Part shown: positions 33,659 through 41,787 of the stretch, one piece after another | Layout of the letters: each line of letters starts with the position of its first letter | Numbering within the stretch: the stretch's first letter is position 1 | Program-made: the position numbers and the translations under genes | Source of the DNA: an uncultured bacterium | GTDB taxonomy: Bacteria; Cyanobacteriota; Vampirovibrionia; Gastranaerophilales; Gastranaerophilaceae | Assembly: GCA_900551915.1 (NCBI GenBank) | Contig: URXT01000006.1 | Span: 1 to 64,000, forward strand | DNA: 64,000 bases | Direction of reading: 5' to 3' | The notes under the pieces: generated by a model | Databases searched by the model: none | Seen by the model: only the letters and a program-made list of their open reading frames with translations | What the model was told of the DNA's origin: nothing

Positions 33659-35359
33659 ATGAAAAAAATTATTGATTTTATAAAACTCCATCCGGAAATG
33701 TTTACTATTTTTGGATTGGTTGTTGTTTTTTACTTTATATTTTTCCATAACATCGGCAATTACGCTTTAATGGATGTTGACGAAACGCGTTATGTAGGAA
33801 TAGCCAGAGATATGTTTAACAGCAAAGATTTTCTTTCGCTATATTTAAACGGCGATTACTTCTTTGAAAAACCGCCTCTATATTTCTGGGGTGAATGTAT
33901 TTCTTTTGGCTTGTGGGGCGTTGTAAACGAATTCAGCGCAAGATTTCCGGTTGCATTGTACGGAACGCTTACCTGTTTTCTTTTATATTTTACGGGAAAG
34001 AAAATTGTTTCAAAGAGTTTTGGTATAATCTCTGCTTTAATTCTTGGAACAAGCATGGAGTTTGTAATCCTTTCTAAATTCGCAATTCTTGATATTGTGC
34101 TTGCTGCTTGCACAACATTTTCAACAATTTTCGGATTTATGACATATTTTTGCAAAGAAGAAAACAAAAAATATTTCTGGTGGCTTTTTTATATCTTCTC
34201 CGGCCTTGCAGTTATGGCAAAAGGCATTCCGGGATTTGTAATCCCCTTTGGGACAATGTTTTTTGTGTCAATTGTAAGCGGAAGGTTTAAAGAAATTTTT
34301 AAGCCGAAATATTTTGTTATCGGGTCTATTCTCTTTTTAACCGTAGTAGTTCCCTGGCATGCCATAATGTTAAAGGTGCATGACCCGCGTTTTTTTGATG
34401 AATACATAATGCTTCATCACCTTGGAAGGTTCAAAGGCTCTGAAACTTTAGGACGAGAGCAGCCTTTCATATTTATGTTTTTGACTTTTTTGTGGGGATT
34501 TTTGCCATGGACATTTTCGGCAATCGCGGCAGCGGTTTGCAAAATCCGTGAAAAAATCCTCATGTTTAACGAGCAAAAATCACTTGCTTTTAAAGAAAAA
34601 TTCTTAAATTTGTTCAAAAAGTTTGATTTTAAAAAGCTTACAAATGAAGAAAAACTTTTGTTATTTTCTTCAATTGCATTTACCCTCATAATGCTTTTCT
34701 TCTCGATTTCTAGCACAAAACTAATTACTTATATTTTGCCGGTTTATCCTTTTTCAGCAATAATTCTGGCATTTGTTTGGAAGAATTACATTGAAAAAGG
34801 AGCTTTTGAAAAATCAATAAACCTTACAGCCAAAATTTTTGGGGGAATTTGCATTTTTGCAGGAATTGCGTCGCTTTTTGCAAAATTCGTTCTGCCTGCA
34901 CAAATTTATAAAGACATTCTTATTATAAAATGGTTCTGTATAATTCTGGTGCTTGTGCTCGGGATTTCATCATTTGTCGTTCTTTTCAAAAAAAGCAGAA
35001 TTGGTTTATTTGCCATTTATGTAATATTTATGACTGTACTTTCAGCCTGGGGATACAGATTATTTTTCCTTATGGACTACGCATTCGGCCAAAACGATTT
35101 AATGAGGATGGCCAAAATCGCAAAAGAAGGCGGATACAATTTGGCAACTGTCGGATTCGGGAAAAGATACTCTGTATATTATTATTATGGCGGCCAGGTG
35201 AATTTTTATGTAAAAGATATTTACAGCATAATTGATGACCTGTTCGAGGACGAAAACATGCGTTTAATCGTTAAAAATAATGACTTAGAAGCCATCCAAA
35301 AGGTTATTAATGTAACAATTATAGAGAAGGGCAGAAAATACTCATTAATTAAAAAATAA
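33659..35359 (+). CDS. ArnT-like GT83 glycosyltransferase
   Basis: About 566 aa from ATG 33659, which has an AAGGATAGGA ribosome site and begins the first membrane region; TTG/ATG starts further up add an unlikely tail. Eleven to twelve membrane helices. The first periplasmic loop has MDVDETRYVGIARDM and YFFEKPPLYFW, the D-E and K-P-P-L signatures of ArnT and protein O-mannosyltransferases. The C-terminal 110 residues are periplasmic. Uses a polyprenyl-phosphate sugar to glycosylate lipid A, a protein or a wall polymer; the acceptor is not predictable. Confidence 0.82.
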   Translation: MKKIIDFIKLHPEMFTIFGLVVVFYFIFFHNIGNYALMDVDETRYVGIARDMFNSKDFLSLYLNGDYFFEKPPLYFWGECISFGLWGVVNEFSARFPVALYGTLTCFLLYFTGKKIVSKSFGIISALILGTSMEFVILSKFAILDIVLAACTTFSTIFGFMTYFCKEENKKYFWWLFYIFSGLAVMAKGIPGFVIPFGTMFFVSIVSGRFKEIFKPKYFVIGSILFLTVVVPWHAIMLKVHDPRFFDEYIMLHHLGRFKGSETLGREQPFIFMFLTFLWGFLPWTFSAIAAAVCKIREKILMFNEQKSLAFKEKFLNLFKKFDFKKLTNEEKLLLFSSIAFTLIMLFFSISSTKLITYILPVYPFSAIILAFVWKNYIEKGAFEKSINLTAKIFGGICIFAGIASLFAKFVLPAQIYKDILIIKWFCIILVLVLGISSFVVLFKKSRIGLFAIYVIFMTVLSAWGYRLFFLMDYAFGQNDLMRMAKIAKEGGYNLATVGFGKRYSVYYYYGGQVNFYVKDIYSIIDDLFEDENMRLIVKNNDLEAIQKVINVTIIEKGRKYSLIKK

Positions 35360-35362
35360 AAC

Positions 35363-35388
35363 AAATAAAAAGCGGTTATAAAAACCGC
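35363..35388 (-). terminator. Minus-strand terminator of the candidate small RNA
   Basis: Arms GCGGTT (35372-35377) and AACCGC (35383-35388); on the minus strand a T-rich tail (TTTTTATTTGTTTT) follows. No plus-strand T-run, so it does not serve the glycosyltransferase gene well. No annotated minus-strand gene is upstream. Confidence 0.6.
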
Positions 35389-35506
35389 AGATAGTTATAT
35401 ATTAACATTAAGTAAATGTATATTAATGAAGATATTAAATTGAAATCCCAAAAATTGTTAAAACACTTACTTACAATATATACACCACTATTAAAACTAC
35501 AAAATA
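35372..35506 (-). ncRNA. Candidate small RNA or tiny-peptide transcript
   Basis: Predicted from TTGTTA-17 bases-TATAGT on the minus strand and the terminator 120-150 bases later. The expected 5' end falls near an ATG that opens a 13-codon hydrophobic frame (MPYFVVLIVVYIL). No homology to a known RNA was recognised. Unconfirmed. Confidence 0.35.
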
Positions 35507-35512
35507 AGGCAT

Positions 35513-35541
35513 ACTATAGTTTGTAACAGTGTTTGTAACAA
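35513..35541 (-). promoter_or_regulatory. Minus-strand promoter of the candidate small RNA
   Basis: TTGTTA, exact 17-base spacer, TATAGT on the minus strand. The -35 lies in a direct repeat (GTTTGTAACA twice). Confidence 0.45.
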
Positions 35542-35675
35542 TCTAAATTTGTATGTCTTTTTCGAATAATGATAAGAAACCCTTAGCTTCTGCACTCCAA
35601 AAAGATAAACTTCCTACAGAAGTAAATAAATAATATCACAAGGTAAATAAAAATGCAATCCCCTCAGGTTAACAA

Positions 35676-35704
35676 TTGACAAACTTTAATACAAGAGTTA
35701 TACT
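35676..35704 (+). promoter_or_regulatory. Strong promoter of the GGDEF/HD-GYP gene
   Basis: Consensus TTGACA, exact 17-base spacer, TATACT. Best sigma-70-type match I found in the window. Transcription would start about 225 bases before the ATG at 35938, leaving a long leader. Confidence 0.75.
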
Positions 35705-35937
35705 ATACTTGTAGTAGGAATTAGTTTTGTTTCGTGTTATTAAGGATTTTAATTTAACATTTTATTTGCATAATTATAATGTAATACGTTATAATCGTTT
35801 CGCCTTGCCCTCTAAATGACGTATTGCGTTTGCCGCAGTATACAGTAAAATATTTTAAGGAATGTTAATTTACGCAAAATATTAAGCAATAAATTATAAT
35901 CACAAGTTTTAAAAAAATACAAAGATTGTAGAAGGTC

Positions 35938-37800
35938 ATGGAAAAAAGTAAACAGGTAAAGCAAGATAAAACAAGAGCTGCAAAGCCTAATATTACCAAT
36001 CCCGTAAATGGCAGTGTTTCAAACCCCATTGCCAACAGCGGAATTGTTGCGCGCATTAACAATTTCAATGCGCAAAAAACAAATAACAAGCTTTACAGCG
36101 GTTATCTAAGCAGTCCTGTTTCAAAAAAATCCGCTGACTTAGTTGAGTTTATAACTGACCTGAACGCCTCTCTCAAAGGCAAAAATACCGTTTCTGATTT
36201 GTTCAGCTCAATCCATGAGGTTTTCAGCGAGAAATTTAATTGCTTATACACAGCTTTCGGTCTGTTTCACGAAAAATCAAACTGCATTAATCTTAAACTT
36301 CAAAACAAACTCGGGAGCACTTATTCCTCCAAAATCTTCATGTCTGATGAGTTCAACCCCGTTGTGGAAAGCTTTAGAACATCATCAGTTATCTCCCGTG
36401 ATGACAACAAGTTTTTAAACATTCCATACCTTCAAACCTCCTCCTCATTTATCCTTCCGTTGATTTCGGTTAACCAGTGTATCGGAGTCATGGTTATAGG
36501 AACGGAAACTAATGATTTGGAGACGAATTTGTTATCTTTTGTTGCAAATTATGCGGCAATGTTTGTTCATAACCTTGATTTGACAGAGAAAGCAAACAAA
36601 CTTGACAACACAGACACGCTCACCTCGCTTTACAACCACAGAGGCTTTCAGGAAGTCCTTTCAAAAGAGCTTCAGCGTGCAAAAGACAACAAAACCCATC
36701 TTTCAATAATAATGATGGATGTAAACAATATTTCAAAAATTAACCGCGAATTAGGCCATGCCAAAGGCGATGAAGTAATCAGGCTTCTAGCAGATAAAGT
36801 CAAGCAAAACATCAGAAACAACGATAAAGCAGGCCGTTACGGCGGGGACGAAATAGCAATAATTCTTCCTGACACAAATACGGCAGACGCAAAATATTTG
36901 GCAGAATATATTACATATACACTTTCCTGCTGTTTTGTAGACGACGTCGGGCCGGTTAAGGTTTCTGTCGGAATCTCAACATATCCGGACTGTTCTGAAA
37001 GTCAGGAAAAACTTCTTGTGCTTGCAGAACAGGCAATGTACATTTCTCAGGCAAAAGGCTACAAAGAAGGCATGTCAGCTATTATAAGCAGCAGCGATTA
37101 CAACTTCTGGAGCGACGACAGCCTTAATTCGTTTGCCGAAGTTCTGGCAAAACGCCATGCTCAGGTCGGAATTAATTTTGAAGAAGAACTTCTACACAAG
37201 TTTAACAACGAGCAAATAAGTTCGCAAAATCACTTAATGGAAATGGCAACCTCTCTTGCAGGGGCAATTGACGCCAAAGACCCTTATACAAAAGACCATT
37301 CAACCTCTGTTTCGAGATATTCAGAAGCGCTTGCGCGCGCCATTAACCTTCCGGAAGATGAAGTTCAAAGGATTAAGCTTGGCGCACTTCTTCACGATGT
37401 CGGCAAAATAGGAATTCCGGAGAATGTTCTTAAAAAACCTTCTCATCTTTCAGACGAGGAATGGGAAATAATGAAACAGCATCCGGTTATTGGGGCTGAA
37501 AAGGTTTTGGCGCCGAATGAAGCTTTGCGCGATTTGATACCGATGGTTAAATATCACCACGAACACTATGACGGATCAGGTTATCCTGAAAAGCTTAAGG
37601 GTGAAGAAATCCCGCTTTCTGCAAGAATTGTTTCTGTTGCAGACGCTTACCACGCGCTTATTTCAGACAGACCTTACAGAAAAGGTTTGGGCGTTGAAAA
37701 AGCCTGTGAAATTTTAAGAATGGGTGCCGGAACGCAGTGGGACAGTGATTTGGTTAGACAATTTATCACAATTGCACCGTCTTTGTCGACGAGTATTTAG
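35938..37800 (+). CDS. GAF-GGDEF-HD-GYP cyclic-di-GMP signalling protein
   Basis: 620 aa. Residues 1-60 are Asn/Lys-rich and probably disordered. A GAF sensor domain covers about 70-215. The GGDEF domain (about 225-380) has GRYGGDEIAIIL, i.e. GGDEI, close to the active motif. The HD-GYP domain (about 430-600) has LLHDVGKIGIPENVL, then HHEHYDGSGYPEKLKG, the full metal and GYP signature. Such proteins make and degrade cyclic di-GMP, or sense one and degrade the other. Soluble, with no membrane segment. Controlled by a strong promoter with a long leader. Confidence 0.92.
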   Translation: MEKSKQVKQDKTRAAKPNITNPVNGSVSNPIANSGIVARINNFNAQKTNNKLYSGYLSSPVSKKSADLVEFITDLNASLKGKNTVSDLFSSIHEVFSEKFNCLYTAFGLFHEKSNCINLKLQNKLGSTYSSKIFMSDEFNPVVESFRTSSVISRDDNKFLNIPYLQTSSSFILPLISVNQCIGVMVIGTETNDLETNLLSFVANYAAMFVHNLDLTEKANKLDNTDTLTSLYNHRGFQEVLSKELQRAKDNKTHLSIIMMDVNNISKINRELGHAKGDEVIRLLADKVKQNIRNNDKAGRYGGDEIAIILPDTNTADAKYLAEYITYTLSCCFVDDVGPVKVSVGISTYPDCSESQEKLLVLAEQAMYISQAKGYKEGMSAIISSSDYNFWSDDSLNSFAEVLAKRHAQVGINFEEELLHKFNNEQISSQNHLMEMATSLAGAIDAKDPYTKDHSTSVSRYSEALARAINLPEDEVQRIKLGALLHDVGKIGIPENVLKKPSHLSDEEWEIMKQHPVIGAEKVLAPNEALRDLIPMVKYHHEHYDGSGYPEKLKGEEIPLSARIVSVADAYHALISDRPYRKGLGVEKACEILRMGAGTQWDSDLVRQFITIAPSLSTSI

Positions 37801-37824
37801 TTGTGGTGAGTGAATGGGGAATTA

Positions 37825-37936
37825 GTAAATAAGTGAAAGTGAAAAATTTACCAATATCTATTTTGTTAAAAGCGTGCTACTAACCTGGTACTTTACCCCA
37901 AAACCAGTAACAGGTTTTCACTTCTCACTTATTTAC
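37825..37936. repeat. MITE-like inverted-repeat element, copy 4
   Basis: Perfect 12-base terminal arms GTAAATAAGTGA and TCACTTATTTAC, with GTGAAAGTGAAAA and GTTTTCACTTCTCAC inside. Its reverse complement shares the CTGTTACTGGTTTT-like and AGGTTAGTA-like parts with copies 1-3. It fills the gap between the HD-GYP gene and the end of dnaB and could act as a terminator hairpin for both. Confidence 0.65.
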
Positions 37937-37941
37937 TTAAC

Positions 37942-39330
37942 CTAAAACGCATCCGTCTTAATCGGGTTTTTAAATTTGGTGATATTGCCCTGGAAGAGAA
38001 GTTTAACTGTGCCGACAGAACCGTTTCTGTGTTTTGCAATGATAATTTCCGATTCGCCTTTGTTCTGGGCTTTTACAACTTCTTCGTCTTCCTCGCCCTT
38101 TTTGTAATACTCGTCACGGTAAATAAACATTACAATATCAGCGTCCTGCTCGATAGAACCGGATTCTCTCAGGTCTGAAAGCATAGGACGCTTGTCAGTT
38201 CTCGATTCTACAGCTCGCGAAAGCTGTGAAAGCGCAATTACCGGAACATCAAGCTCTTTTGCTAAAATCTTCAAGCCCCTGGAAATAGCCGAAATCTGCT
38301 GCATACGGTCTTCTCTGCCTGAACTTTCCATTAACTGCAAGTAGTCTATCAAAATAAGCCCAAGATTTTTCTCCTGCATTTTCAAACGTCTGCACTTGGC
38401 TCTAATATCAGTAATAGTGCTTCCGGAGGTATCGTCAATATAAATAGGAGCCTGCGCAAAAGAATTCATTGCATCAGCAAGTTTTTCCCAGTCTTTACTC
38501 TGCATGTTTCCGGTCTTAACTCTCTGTGAATCAATCTCAGCCTCAGAACAAAGCATACGCTGAACCAGCTGTTCTTTTGACATTTCTAAAGAGAATATCG
38601 CAACCGGAGTTTTAGCCCTCAAAGCCACATTTTGCGCAATGTTCAGAGCAAAAGCAGTTTTTCCCATTGCGGGACGCGCGGCAAGGATAAGCAAATCTGA
38701 CTTCTGCAAACCGTTAAGCACTGCGTCAAGTTCGTAAAACCCTGTTGGTGTTCCCGAAAGTTCATCCTTATGTTCATATCTGTATTCTATCTTTTCATAA
38801 GTATTAAGCACCAAATCCTTCACATGAACAAGGTCGGTTGTGGCCTTTTTAGAAGCAATATCAAAAATGAGTTTTTCAGCCTGTTCAAGCGACTGGTCAA
38901 TGGGATTAACGTCGTATCCAAAAGATACTATTTCGCTGCCGGCGTTAATTAAGGCTCTTTTTATGGCTTTTTCCTGAATAATTTTTGAATAATATTCAAT
39001 GTTAGCCGTGCTGATTGCGTTTAGTGCAAGGTCGTTGATAAAAGGCCTTCCACCTACAGTCTCAAGCTTTTGCGAATAATCAAGCACGTTTGAAACTGAT
39101 ACAATATCAATTCTTTCATTAGAATTGAAAAGCTGAAGCATGGCTTCATAAATATATCTGTGCGCCGGTTTGTAGAAACTTTCAGGTTTCAAACTTTCAA
39201 CAACTTTAGTAAGAACAACCGGATTAACCAGAATCGCACCGATTAATGCCTCTTCGGCATCTGTGTTTTGCGGAATTAAATGTAAGTCTTTATTTGCGTT
39301 TGCGGTATTTTTTTCTTTAACTTGCGCCAT
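37942..39330 (-). CDS. dnaB: Replicative DNA helicase DnaB
   Basis: About 462 aa from ATG 39330, which has a GAGG ribosome site eight bases before; the ATG at 39354 lies on the likely transcript start. N-terminal helicase domain (NTDAEEALIGAILVNP...), linker, then RecA-like domain with Walker A AARPAMGKTAFAL, Walker B LILIDYLQLM, and SQLSRAVESRTDKRPMLSDLRESGSIEQD. Unwinds DNA at the replication fork and pairs with DnaG. No intein. Confidence 0.96.
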   Translation of the reverse strand: MAQVKEKNTANANKDLHLIPQNTDAEEALIGAILVNPVVLTKVVESLKPESFYKPAHRYIYEAMLQLFNSNERIDIVSVSNVLDYSQKLETVGGRPFINDLALNAISTANIEYYSKIIQEKAIKRALINAGSEIVSFGYDVNPIDQSLEQAEKLIFDIASKKATTDLVHVKDLVLNTYEKIEYRYEHKDELSGTPTGFYELDAVLNGLQKSDLLILAARPAMGKTAFALNIAQNVALRAKTPVAIFSLEMSKEQLVQRMLCSEAEIDSQRVKTGNMQSKDWEKLADAMNSFAQAPIYIDDTSGSTITDIRAKCRRLKMQEKNLGLILIDYLQLMESSGREDRMQQISAISRGLKILAKELDVPVIALSQLSRAVESRTDKRPMLSDLRESGSIEQDADIVMFIYRDEYYKKGEEDEEVVKAQNKGESEIIIAKHRNGSVGTVKLLFQGNITKFKNPIKTDAF

Positions 39331-39415
39331 GCCTGTAACCTCACTTTCTACCATGATAGTACGGAAGATATCGAAATTAAAACCACTTGTAAAAATATGT
39401 TTACCAATTTAGTTA

Positions 39416-39444
39416 TTGACATATTTCTTAACAAGATTTAAATT
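39416..39444 (+). promoter_or_regulatory. Promoter of pncC
   Basis: Consensus TTGACA, 17-base spacer, TAAATT, then nine bases to ATG 39454, so at most a few leader bases. Confidence 0.55.
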
Positions 39445-39453
39445 AAAAATGTT

Positions 39454-39942
39454 ATGATTGATACAAAACTTAAAAAAGTAGCAGAATTTCTTTGGAAAAA
39501 CAATCTTACGATTGCAACAGCCGAAAGCTGTACCGGCGGGCTTTTGGCGTCAAGATTTACAGACATTGCCGGAAGTTCCAGCTACATAAACGAAAGTCAT
39601 GTAACCTACGCAAACTCGGCAAAACACAAGTATTTAAACGTTGATAACGAGATTTTCGAAAAATACGGCGCTGTAAGCTATGAATGCGCTCATGCCATGG
39701 CAGAAGGCCTCAAAAAACTCTCAAATTGCGATATTGCTGTCTGCACAACCGGGATTGCCGGGCCGGGCGGCGAAAGCAAAGAAAAACATATCGGTCTTAT
39801 ATTTGTATCAGTTATGTACAAAGAAAAAATCACAGTCAAAAAATATCGTCTGACGCCGCTTTTTCCAAGAAAGTTTATGAAATTTATGTTCACCCAAAAA
39901 GCAATTGCTACTGTATATGATGTAATTAAAGATTCTATTTAA
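39454..39942 (+). CDS. pncC: Nicotinamide-nucleotide amidase (CinA C-terminal domain)
   Basis: 162 aa, stand-alone CinA C-terminal domain as in PncC. TAESCTGGLLASRFTD is the conserved serine-containing active-site segment, and TTGIAGPGGESKEKHIGLIF the second signature. Converts nicotinamide mononucleotide to nicotinic acid mononucleotide for NAD recycling. Its 3' end overlaps the convergent LuxR-type gene by eight bases. Confidence 0.9.
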   Translation: MIDTKLKKVAEFLWKNNLTIATAESCTGGLLASRFTDIAGSSSYINESHVTYANSAKHKYLNVDNEIFEKYGAVSYECAHAMAEGLKKLSNCDIAVCTTGIAGPGGESKEKHIGLIFVSVMYKEKITVKKYRLTPLFPRKFMKFMFTQKAIATVYDVIKDSI

Positions 39943-40162
39943 TAAGTCCCAGTCGCAGTGCATTGCAGGCTGCATGAACCCTGTTTTTTGCACTAAGCTT
40001 TTGAATAATTTTATGAACAAATGCGCGTACTGTATGTACGCTTATATCCATAATATGCGCTATTTCTTTGTCCTCGAAACCATTTGAAATATGTTGGAGA
40101 ACCTGGATTTCTCTTTCAGTGAGCATTTTATTTAAATCTATTATTTCGTTCGTCTTTGCCAC
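39935..40162 (-). CDS. Single-domain LuxR-type transcription regulator
   Basis: 75 aa, GTG start. The whole protein is a GerE/LuxR HTH: LTEREIQVLQHISNGFEDKEIAHIMDIS, then VHTVRAFVHKIIQKLSAKNR. No receiver or ligand domain, as in GerE itself. Preceded on the minus strand by TTGACA-17 bases-TATCAT. Targets unknown. Confidence 0.88.
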   Translation of the reverse strand: MAKTNEIIDLNKMLTEREIQVLQHISNGFEDKEIAHIMDISVHTVRAFVHKIIQKLSAKNRVHAACNALRLGLIK

Positions 40163-40255
40163 AAATTTCTTAATCCCTTTAGCATATTAATGATAGTATA
40201 GCTTTACAAATTTGTCAATCTACACTTTGGTTAATCCGGCCGGGTAATTTAAAAA

Positions 40256-41161
40256 CTAGCCCGCAATAATCTCTGCCAAAACTTCCGGAAAACGGTTAAT
40301 AAGGGTATCTGCAAAGATTTCTGCATCAATTTGTGTAATCACAACAGACAAAAGGTCGTTCGGAAGCTCTTCAAGCATTTTAATCTTTTCTTCCGGCTCA
40401 ATAACAGACATGGCTTTTACAATATCCGGTTTCTGCTTTTGGGCATGAATCATATTAGTGTAAGCTTCCGGACTGAAAAGCTGATATAATTCTTTATGTT
40501 CATGTGCTAAAGAAAGCGTTAATTGCTGCTTTTGGGTTGGCTGCATTGAGGTAAGCGCATCCTTATATTGAAGCGGATTGAAATCGGCAATTTGGTTTAC
40601 CATATCAATGCTGTCGCCTTTGCATTCCTCGCCAGTTACACCTTCAATCATTTGAGCAAGGTATTCCGGCGGAATTGATTTCAAATGTTTTAAAACATTA
40701 TCTTTATCGACTTCTGTACTTGTAAGAAAATTATCCAATTCATCATTAGGCATAAGCTGGATAACTTCGCGCTCTGAAAACATTTGAAAAACAGTATTCA
40801 CAAGCTGTTCCGGCGGCAGCTCTTTAAGCATGGCAAGGAGTTTGTCTTCCGTAAAGTAATAAAAGCCTTGCATCAAATCTTCTTCCTCCATAAGCGGAAG
40901 GAATTTTTGGAGTTTATCGGCAGTCATAGTGCTCAATATGAGAAATTTATTATTAGGGTCTGCAAGTTTAAAAATTTCAACAAGTTTATCGACATTGGTG
41001 AATAAATCAGCAGCAAACTGAACAGCCGCCTGATTACCTTGAGCGGCTTCCGCTTCAACAATTTCATCGACAGTCATCATTGAATACATTTCAACCATTT
41101 TAGTCTGGCTGATATTCAACTTGCTTAGAAGTGTGGATAAGTCTGTATCTAAAACAATCAT
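40256..41161 (-). CDS. MgtE N-domain-like helical repeat protein
   Basis: About 301 aa; ATG 41161 has a CAGGA ribosome site and is preferred over GTG 41188. No membrane segment. Made of helical repeats of about 30 residues with 'L..LP.E.L...V..M' cores (LLAMLKELPPEQLVNTVFQMF; VLKHLKSIPPEYLAQMIEGV; KIKMLEELPNDLLSVVITQI; LINRFPEVLAEII), the superhelix found in the MgtE N-domain and in FliG. With no channel or CBS domain it is probably a cytoplasmic scaffold. Function unknown. Confidence 0.6.
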   Translation of the reverse strand: MIVLDTDLSTLLSKLNISQTKMVEMYSMMTVDEIVEAEAAQGNQAAVQFAADLFTNVDKLVEIFKLADPNNKFLILSTMTADKLQKFLPLMEEEDLMQGFYYFTEDKLLAMLKELPPEQLVNTVFQMFSEREVIQLMPNDELDNFLTSTEVDKDNVLKHLKSIPPEYLAQMIEGVTGEECKGDSIDMVNQIADFNPLQYKDALTSMQPTQKQQLTLSLAHEHKELYQLFSPEAYTNMIHAQKQKPDIVKAMSVIEPEEKIKMLEELPNDLLSVVITQIDAEIFADTLINRFPEVLAEIIAG

Positions 41162-41346
41162 GTGAAATTCCTGCTGATTACTCTCCACATATATAAACGG
41201 CAGATAATCTGCAAAAATTCAATAAAATAAAGAATTGTAACAGATTTTAATAATTTGAAATGGAAAAAAGGAATAAAACAAAGGGGTTGATTTTAAAAAT
41301 TGTTTATAGTACATTAAATCTTGCGAGAGAAATCTCCCACTGAGAT

Positions 41347-41440
41347 GGGCTGCTATCTCAGGTAGTTAGAGCACTCTGCCGAACAAATTGATTAAGTATC
41401 AATTTGTGAGAGGCCTGATAAGGGTCAAGTGTTCCAAGAA
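41347..41440 (+). pseudogene. Degenerate tRNA-Ile with a hairpin insertion
   Basis: GGGCTGCTATCTCAGGTAGT and TAGAGCAC match the 5' half and D-arm of the intact tRNA-Ile 110 bases downstream. Then comes an insertion with a perfect 10-base inverted repeat (41383-41392 and 41398-41407), then CCTGATAAGGG like the anticodon arm, and a decayed T-arm (AAGTGTTCCAAG). The acceptor 3' strand is missing, so it should not make a working tRNA. Confidence 0.65.
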
Positions 41441-41456
41441 AATTTAATAGGTTTGC

Positions 41457-41637
<181 letters not shown>

Positions 41638-41702
41638 AAAAGTAAGTCAAAAATAACAAAGGTTAACCATACTCAACAAGCACATGCGGAGTAAAACTTG
41701 TA

Positions 41703-41729
41703 AAATATCCGCAATATTTGCGGATATTT
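41703..41729 (+). promoter_or_regulatory. Palindromic operator before the Fic gene
   Basis: AAATATCCGC and GCGGATATTT, perfect 10-base arms around a seven-base spacer, just upstream of the -35 box. Related ATGCGGA half-sites occur at about 41684 and 41772. Suggests control by a DNA-binding protein, perhaps the winged-helix tail of the Fic protein itself. Confidence 0.5.
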
Positions 41730-41732
41730 GTG

Positions 41733-41761
41733 TTGCACTGGCGTAGAAAACAGGGTATAAT
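41733..41761 (+). promoter_or_regulatory. Promoter of the Fic gene
   Basis: TTGCAC, 17-base spacer, TATAAT. The start codon at 41788 is 26 bases on and has a GGAG ribosome site, so this mRNA has a normal leader. Confidence 0.6.
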
Positions 41762-41787
41762 ATACGCAGAACATGCGGAGATTAACA

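Larger units (their letters stand above)
35360..35937. other. 578-base gene-free region with promoters on both strands
   Basis: No credible protein gene. It holds a minus-strand promoter (35513-35541) with a terminator hairpin 120-150 bases downstream (a candidate small RNA), and a strong plus-strand promoter (35676-35704) for the GGDEF/HD-GYP gene. The transcript from the latter would have a leader of about 225 bases containing an inverted repeat AATACGT ... ACGTATT (about 35783-35825). I matched it to no known riboswitch. Confidence 0.5.

Noticed and set aside
35705..35937. 6S RNA or a known riboswitch in the leader of the HD-GYP gene
   Set aside because: I could not match any conserved core; only a short inverted repeat is clear.
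35865..36089. Minus-strand hydrophobic frame of 74 codons
   Set aside because: It overlaps the start of the HD-GYP gene, has no ribosome site, and its hydrophobicity is a by-product of the Lys/Asn-rich opposite strand.
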